Positions 60,604-64,000 of a stretch of 64,000 nucleotides of DNA are shown piece after piece; the stretch's first letter is position 1; each line of letters opens with the position of its first letter. The notes under the pieces are model-generated. The model was not told the DNA's origin. It saw only the letters and a program-made list of their open reading frames with translations, and did not search any database. Location of the stretch: contig DAOSWG010000007.1 of assembly GCA_035379945.1 (NCBI GenBank), positions 9,098-73,097 of the forward strand, given 5' to 3'. Both the position numbers and the translations under genes were made by a program. This DNA comes from JAAYZB01 sp035379945. Its GTDB lineage: Bacteria > Bacillota_I > Bacilli_A > Izemoplasmatales > Hujiaoplasmataceae.

Positions 60604-61083
60604 ATGTTTTCCGAACTTCCAGACAATATGACTTATGAGGAAAGAGCCATTCTCTTTCTGGAAACCCTGGCCGGTTATCTCGACAAAAACCTGCCCCGCA
60701 TGACGAATCTTTCCAATTTCGCGGCGATAGTCAAAGCCTTCTACCCGGAACTTAACTGGGCCGGATTCTATCTTTTGGAATCTTCCCGGCTTTTTCTCGG
60801 TCCATTCCAGGGGCTTCCCGCCTGCGTATCGATCGATATCGGCAGGGGAGTCTGCGGCTTGGCGGCCGAAACAAGGGAAACCATCGTCGTGGACGACGTA
60901 ACAGAATTCCTAGGGCATATCGCCTGCGACAGCCTTTCTTGTTCCGAAATGGTCATCCCGGTTTTACTTGAAAACACGCTTATTGGCGTTTTGGACCTCG
61001 ACAGTCCCGAACCCAGACACTTCGGGGAAAAAGAACGGGTTCTGTTTATGAAAGCGGTCAATGTTTTGGTTGACTTTTTGTAG
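60604..61083 (+). CDS. msrC: Free methionine-(R)-sulfoxide reductase (GAF domain)
   Basis: 159 residues: a GAF fold with WAGFYLLESSRLFLGPFQG, GLPACVSIDIGRGVCGLAAET and HIACDSLSCSEMVIPV. Cys74, Cys84 and Cys108 align with the E. coli active-site cysteines (84, 94, 118), with a constant offset of ten. It repairs oxidised free methionine. ATG 60604 is eight bases after GGAGG and is preferred to ATG 60598 and GTG 60595. The rpsD promoter overlaps its 3' end. Confidence 0.93.
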   Translation: MFSELPDNMTYEERAILFLETLAGYLDKNLPRMTNLSNFAAIVKAFYPELNWAGFYLLESSRLFLGPFQGLPACVSIDIGRGVCGLAAETRETIVVDDVTEFLGHIACDSLSCSEMVIPVLLENTLIGVLDLDSPEPRHFGEKERVLFMKAVNVLVDFL

Positions 61084-61098
61084 TCTTTCCGCTATAAT
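61070..61098 (+). promoter_or_regulatory. Promoter of rpsD
   Basis: TTGACT (61070-61075), a 17-bp spacer and TATAAT (61093-61098). It overlaps the msrC stop codon. Confidence 0.88.
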
Positions 61099-61104
61099 GT
61101 TTCT

Positions 61105-61262
61105 TGCGCATGTAGTAAAAAGCAGTTGTTGCCGCATCGCGTCCGACTTGCGATTGCCCCGCCAAGGTTTGCCAGTACCGAGAACTGCTTCCCGGGAAAA
61201 CATTAAGACAATCCATTCGACCGTCATGGCAGCTCCTCTTATTACGCGTAATCTTAAAAAAA
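61105..61262 (+). promoter_or_regulatory. Probable ribosomal protein S4 autoregulatory leader
   Basis: A ~160-nt leader lies between the promoter and rpsD without an ORF. It can form an outer 8-bp stem AAGCAGTT/AACTGCTT, an inner ATCGC/GCGAT stem, and carries GGTTTGCCAGTACCGAGAA and CCCGGGAAAAC blocks. The position and pairing fit the Firmicutes S4 leader, in which S4 represses its own translation. This was judged by eye, not by a covariance model. Confidence 0.6.
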
Positions 61263-61275
61263 GGAGGACAATACG

Positions 61276-61875
61276 ATGTCAAGATTCACAGGCTCCAATT
61301 GGAAAGTATCGCGCCGTCTCAACTACTCGGTGTCCGAAACCGGCAAAGAACTGAACAAACGTCCTTTCGCTCCCGGACAACATGGACAAAGAAGATCCAA
61401 AGTTTCCGAGTACGGCACCCAGCTCCAGGAAAAACAACGTGTGAGATTCACTTACGGTGTCAACGAGAAACAGTTCCGCAAAACTTTCAACGAAGCCAAG
61501 AAAATGCCGGGCAAACAAGGTGCAAACTTCTTGTTCCTGCTTGAATCCAGACTGGACAACCTGGTCTATCGTTCCGGTTTCGCCAGAACGAGACAACAGG
61601 CCCGCCAGCTGGTCAACCACGGCCACATCACGCTTGACGGCAAGAAAGCTTCGATCCCTTCGATCCGGGTGAAACCGGGACAGGTGATCTCGGTGAAGGA
61701 CGGTTCCAAAGACTTGATCGTGATCAAGAATGCTCTGGAAGCGGTCGTGAGCCGCATGGAGTTCATCTCTTTCGACGACAACAAGATGGAATCCACTTAC
61801 GTGAGATTGCCGGAAAGATCGGAAATTCTACCGGAAATCAAAGAAAACCTGATCGTCGAACTTTACAACAAGTAA
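61276..61875 (+). CDS. rpsD: 30S ribosomal protein S4
   Basis: 199 residues. Primary 16S rRNA-binding protein: RFTGSNWKVSRRL, RPFAPGQHGQ, LQEKQRVRFTYGVNEKQFRK and the S4 RNA-binding domain (LESRLDNLVYRSGFARTRQQARQLVNHGHITLDG). The N-terminal zinc cysteines are absent, so this is the C-minus form. A GGAGG site lies in the leader end (AAAAAAAGGAGGAC). Confidence 0.98.
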   Translation: MSRFTGSNWKVSRRLNYSVSETGKELNKRPFAPGQHGQRRSKVSEYGTQLQEKQRVRFTYGVNEKQFRKTFNEAKKMPGKQGANFLFLLESRLDNLVYRSGFARTRQQARQLVNHGHITLDGKKASIPSIRVKPGQVISVKDGSKDLIVIKNALEAVVSRMEFISFDDNKMESTYVRLPERSEILPEIKENLIVELYNK

Positions 61876-61879
61876 GAAT

Positions 61880-61909
61880 AAAAAAGCACATCCGCGGATG
61901 TGCTTTTTT
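61880..61909. terminator. Bidirectional terminator after rpsD
   Basis: AAAAAAGCACATCC/GGATGTGCTTTTTT with a GC loop. It serves rpsD and the convergent S41-like gene. Confidence 0.9.
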
Positions 61910-61918
61910 CATACATTG

Positions 61919-62860
61919 TCAGGAAGGATTGTCCATTTCCTGGATGATGGCGTAGTAATCCGCCGCATCCGGATGCGTGGGGACCTTGCCATAGTTGATG
62001 TAGCTCATTCCGGCGGAACGGAAGGAATAATTGTAATCGGTCGCGATTCCTTCTTCGACGGTCGTGTAATCCGAGAACGTCAGGTTCATGTTGGACGATA
62101 TCTGCATCATGGCTCCGTTCGGAAGAACCAAGACCTTTACCGCACAGGCGCCGCCGCCGGATTGCGATCCGATGGTTCTGGCAATGCCCATTTCCTTGGC
62201 NNNNNNNNNNNNNNNNNNNNNNNNNNNNNNNNNNNNNNNNNNNNNNNNNNNNNNNNNNNNNNNNNNNNNNNNNNNNNNNNNNNNNNNNNNNNNNNNNNNN
62301 CCTTCGGAGAAATCGGTTGTCGTCTCGCCGGAGAAATAATCCAGGGCGTCGATGTTCGGCGCCGACACGATGGTCGTGTCGAAATCGAATGTGACATAAG
62401 CTTCGAACGAATCCTCGGTGATGCCGTATTCCGCTTTCTCATCTTCGGTATAATAGTAAAGTACGTATACTTTCACGACATTGTCGTTCACTTCCACCTG
62501 GATGGAATCATCGATGATTCCCAGAAGCACGTTGATGAATTCCTCGATATTGACATAAGGAATCCCGTATTTTTCCTCGAAATAATAGAAAGAAATTTCG
62601 GTGATGGGCTCGTCTTTGACGAATTCCGTCGAGAAATTGGTGAAGTCGGCCAATGTGACGAAATTGCCCGTCGGGAAAACCTGGGTCGTGGTTGTGACCT
62701 TGGTCGTGGTTGTCGTGCTTATGGTGGCCGATGTCGTCGTTTCCGTCGTGCTTGACGACGTTATAGCATCAGTCGGAATCGTAGTTGTCGTTCCATTGCT
62801 GCAACTGTAAAAAACCAGTCCAAAAAACATTACGAACATGATAGCCATAATTTTTTTCAT
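61919..62860 (-). CDS. S41-type (C-terminal processing-like) peptidase lipoprotein, interrupted by an assembly gap
   Basis: N-terminal part (62301-62860): signal peptide with a Cys at residue 20 (VFYSC, an imperfect lipobox), a Thr/Ser-rich linker, then VNIEEFINVLLGIIDDS as in the N-terminal domain of S41-family lipoproteins. C-terminal part (61919-62200): ARTIGSQSGGGACAVKVLVLPNGAMMQIS and TVEEGIATDY, which match the end of the S41 protease core. The catalytic Ser/Lys region falls in the 100-N gap, whose true size is unknown, so activity cannot be judged and the two halves are joined by inference. EEGI replaces the commoner EGxGIxPD. Confidence 0.65.
   Translation of the reverse strand: MKKIMAIMFVMFFGLVFYSCSNGTTTTIPTDAITSSSTTETTTSATISTTTTTKVTTTTQVFPTGNFVTLADFTNFSTEFVKDEPITEISFYYFEEKYGIPYVNIEEFINVLLGIIDDSIQVEVNDNVVKVYVLYYYTEDEKAEYGITEDSFEAYVTFDFDTTIVSAPNIDALDYFSGETTTDFSEXXXXXXXXXXXXXXXXXXXXXXXXXXXXXXXXXXAKEMGIARTIGSQSGGGACAVKVLVLPNGAMMQISSNMNLTFSDYTTVEEGIATDYNYSFRSAGMSYINYGKVPTHPDAADYYAIIQEMDNPS
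62201..62300. other. Assembly gap (100 N)
   Basis: Exactly 100 N inside the S41-like gene. The missing core is probably longer than the 33 codons implied. Confidence 0.98.
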
Positions 62861-62897
62861 ATTTTATTTCCTCCTCCGGTATGAAACGATTATCATT

Positions 62898-62925
62898 ATT
62901 TTACCGTATTTTATAAATAATTCAA
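62898..62925 (-). promoter_or_regulatory. Promoter of the S41-like lipoprotein gene
   Basis: TTGAAT (62920-62925), a 16-bp spacer and TAAAAT (62898-62903). Confidence 0.6.
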
Positions 62926-62934
62926 TCGGATTGC

Positions 62935-62965
62935 AAAAAAAGAACCGAAAACTTTTCGGTTCTTT
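62935..62965 (-). terminator. Intrinsic terminator after tpiA
   Basis: The long stem AAAGAACCGAAAA/TTTTCGGTTCTTT is followed by a T run on the minus strand. Confidence 0.88.
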
Positions 62966-62972
62966 GTTTTCA

Positions 62973-63731
62973 TTAACTTTTTCTTCCGGCTTTAGCCATG
63001 TAAATGAATTTGTCCGGATCGAGCGAAGCTCCGCCGATCAAGGCGCCGTCGATGTCATCCATCCCAAGCAATTCGTCGATGTTTTCCGGTTTTACGGAGC
63101 CGCCGTACTGAATTCTGATCTTTTCGGCAACATTGTTTCCAAACAGATTTTTTACGACTCCGCGGATGTATTTGCATGCGTCTTCGGCCATTTCGCTGGT
63201 CGCGGTTTTACCGGTTCCGATCGCCCAAATCGGTTCGTAGGCAATCACAATGTTTTCCATATCCGCTTCCTTGAGGCCGGCAAAGGCTTTTTCGACCTGA
63301 CAAGAGAGAATTTCTTCGGTTTTGCCTTCCGTTCTTTCTTCCAAATGCTCGCCAACGCAGACGATCGGTTTCAAATCCGCATTCAGAGCGGCGACGATCT
63401 TCTTTCTGACATCTTCGTCGGTTTCATGGAAGATATTTCTTCTTTCACTGTGTCCGATGATTACGTAATCGACATTGTAGCTTTTGAGTAGCAAGCCCGA
63501 GACTTCGCCGGTAAAAGCCCCTTCTTCCTCGAAATACACGTTCTGGGCGCCGATTCGCAAAAAGTCGCCCTGTCGTTTGACAAGATCGCGAAGCAATGGT
63601 GCCTGGGCGCACACCACCGTGTCGACTTCTCTGATGTCCGGCATTTCAGATGCGACTTTCATCATAAAGAAAAGTGCTTCGTCACGGGTTTTGTACATTT
63701 TCCAGTTTCCGGCAATGATCGGTTTTCTCAC
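62973..63731 (-). CDS. tpiA: Triosephosphate isomerase
   Basis: 252 residues. Interconverts dihydroxyacetone phosphate and glyceraldehyde-3-phosphate. Asn9 and Lys11 (AGNWKMYK), His94 (IIGHSERR) and Glu166 (AYEPIWAIGTG) are in place, with the phosphate-gripping YGGSVKPEN near the C terminus. The start is GTG 63731 after AAGGTAGG. The preceding HPr gene ends eight bases earlier, so the two are co-transcribed. Confidence 0.97.
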   Translation of the reverse strand: MRKPIIAGNWKMYKTRDEALFFMMKVASEMPDIREVDTVVCAQAPLLRDLVKRQGDFLRIGAQNVYFEEEGAFTGEVSGLLLKSYNVDYVIIGHSERRNIFHETDEDVRKKIVAALNADLKPIVCVGEHLEERTEGKTEEILSCQVEKAFAGLKEADMENIVIAYEPIWAIGTGKTATSEMAEDACKYIRGVVKNLFGNNVAEKIRIQYGGSVKPENIDELLGMDDIDGALIGGASLDPDKFIYMAKAGRKS

Positions 63732-63739
63732 GTTATCGC

Positions 63740-63985
63740 CTACCTTAATAATTTTTCGATATCTGCAATCGCCTTTTCGGCGTTGTCGCCTTCTGCCACC
63801 AATTTGACATTTTTTCCCTGCGGCACGGCAAGGCTCATCAAACCGAGGATCGACTTGGCATTGATGGTCACGTGCTCGTACTCCATCCTGATGTCGACAT
63901 TGTATTTGCTTGCGGCCTGAACGATTTTGGCCGCCAGTTCCGCATGAAGCCCGGCCGTGTTTTTTATTGTGATTGTTTTTTCCAT
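63740..63985 (-). CDS. ptsH: HPr-family phosphocarrier protein with an altered active-site loop
   Basis: 81 residues of the HPr fold: TITIKNTAGLHAELAAKIVQ, INAKSILGLMSLAVPQG and VKLVAEGDNAEKAIADI. His14 (canonical His15) is kept, as is Ser45 (canonical Ser46), the HPr-kinase site in KSILGLM. The usual HARPA is HAELA: Arg17 is Glu16 and Pro18 is Leu17. The Arg normally neutralises phosphohistidine, so phosphotransfer may be weak and the protein may be mainly a Ser-P regulator. AAGGAG lies six bases before the ATG. No EI or EII gene is in the window. Confidence 0.88.
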   Translation of the reverse strand: MEKTITIKNTAGLHAELAAKIVQAASKYNVDIRMEYEHVTINAKSILGLMSLAVPQGKNVKLVAEGDNAEKAIADIEKLLR

Positions 63986-64000
63986 CTTCTTCTCCTTAAA

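Noticed and set aside
1..64000. Search for CRISPR arrays, tRNA/rRNA genes, IS elements and phage genes
   Set aside because: No regularly spaced direct repeats, cloverleaf genes, transposases, integrases or structural phage proteins were recognised on either strand.

Overview
The window looks like a low-to-moderate-GC Firmicutes/Bacilli-type chromosome, probably from an uncultured lineage close to the wall-less or wall-poor Bacilli (Acholeplasma/Izemoplasma/Erysipelotrichia-like). The grounds are strong AGGAGG ribosome sites, a T-box and an FMN riboswitch, ECF-transporter S components, RNase J, YlxR/YlxQ in the nusA-infB operon, and lipoproteins with Thr-rich linkers after the lipobox. The taxonomic placement is inference. 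The code is standard: release factor 2 is present, UGA ends genes and UGG encodes Trp, so this is not a code-4 mollicute. No tRNA, rRNA, IS element, prophage or CRISPR array was seen. Two runs of exactly 100 N (59276-59375 and 62201-62300) are scaffold gaps of unknown true size.

Layout: 1-1361 is the 5' part of gpmI, divergent from a GH13 glucan-active enzyme (1507-3579). 3618-6952 is an operon of pgcA, a small Cys-rich membrane protein, ung and a folT-like ECF component. 7023-9196 holds a GDPD, a PfkB kinase and a nitroreductase. 9342-11148 contains an unknown membrane protein and an FMN-riboswitch operon of ribU with a thioredoxin-fold lipoprotein. 11345-20736 is a glycogen locus: glgB, glgC, a GlgD-GlgA fusion, then glgP and a cyclase-family gene. 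It is continuous upstream with recX, yitT, prfB and secA. 25366-27593 has hpf and a comFA/comFC-like pair, followed by T-box-controlled leuS.

From 30338 to 43592 the genes are mostly housekeeping: a YtqA/YtqB tRNA-modification pair, metK, a LemA-like protein, a degenerate HD-GYP membrane protein, PgpA-like, fmt, priA, RNase J and a DEDD exonuclease. 43662-49838 carries uvrC and the rimP-nusA-rnpM-ylxQ-infB-rbfA operon with a terminator-like hairpin in its leader. 49943-50958 is a GNAT and a SpoU methyltransferase.

51043-57323 encodes two large surface lipoproteins, one of 1377 residues built on an internally duplicated ~590-residue module. 57392-63985 has pepF, thiI (cut by a gap), a free-Met sulfoxide reductase, rpsD with a probable S4 leader, an S41-type lipoprotein (cut by a gap), tpiA and an unusual HPr.

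Metabolically the window joins glycogen synthesis and breakdown (GlgC/GlgD-A/GlgB/GlgP) to glucose-1-P/glucose-6-P interconversion (PgcA) and lower glycolysis (TpiA, GpmI), with HPr as a possible regulator. The main points for follow-up are the GlgD-GlgA fusion, the duplicated giant lipoprotein, the HPr lacking its Arg-Pro signature, the degenerate HD-GYP protein, and the riboflavin-switch operon that includes a thiol-redox lipoprotein.
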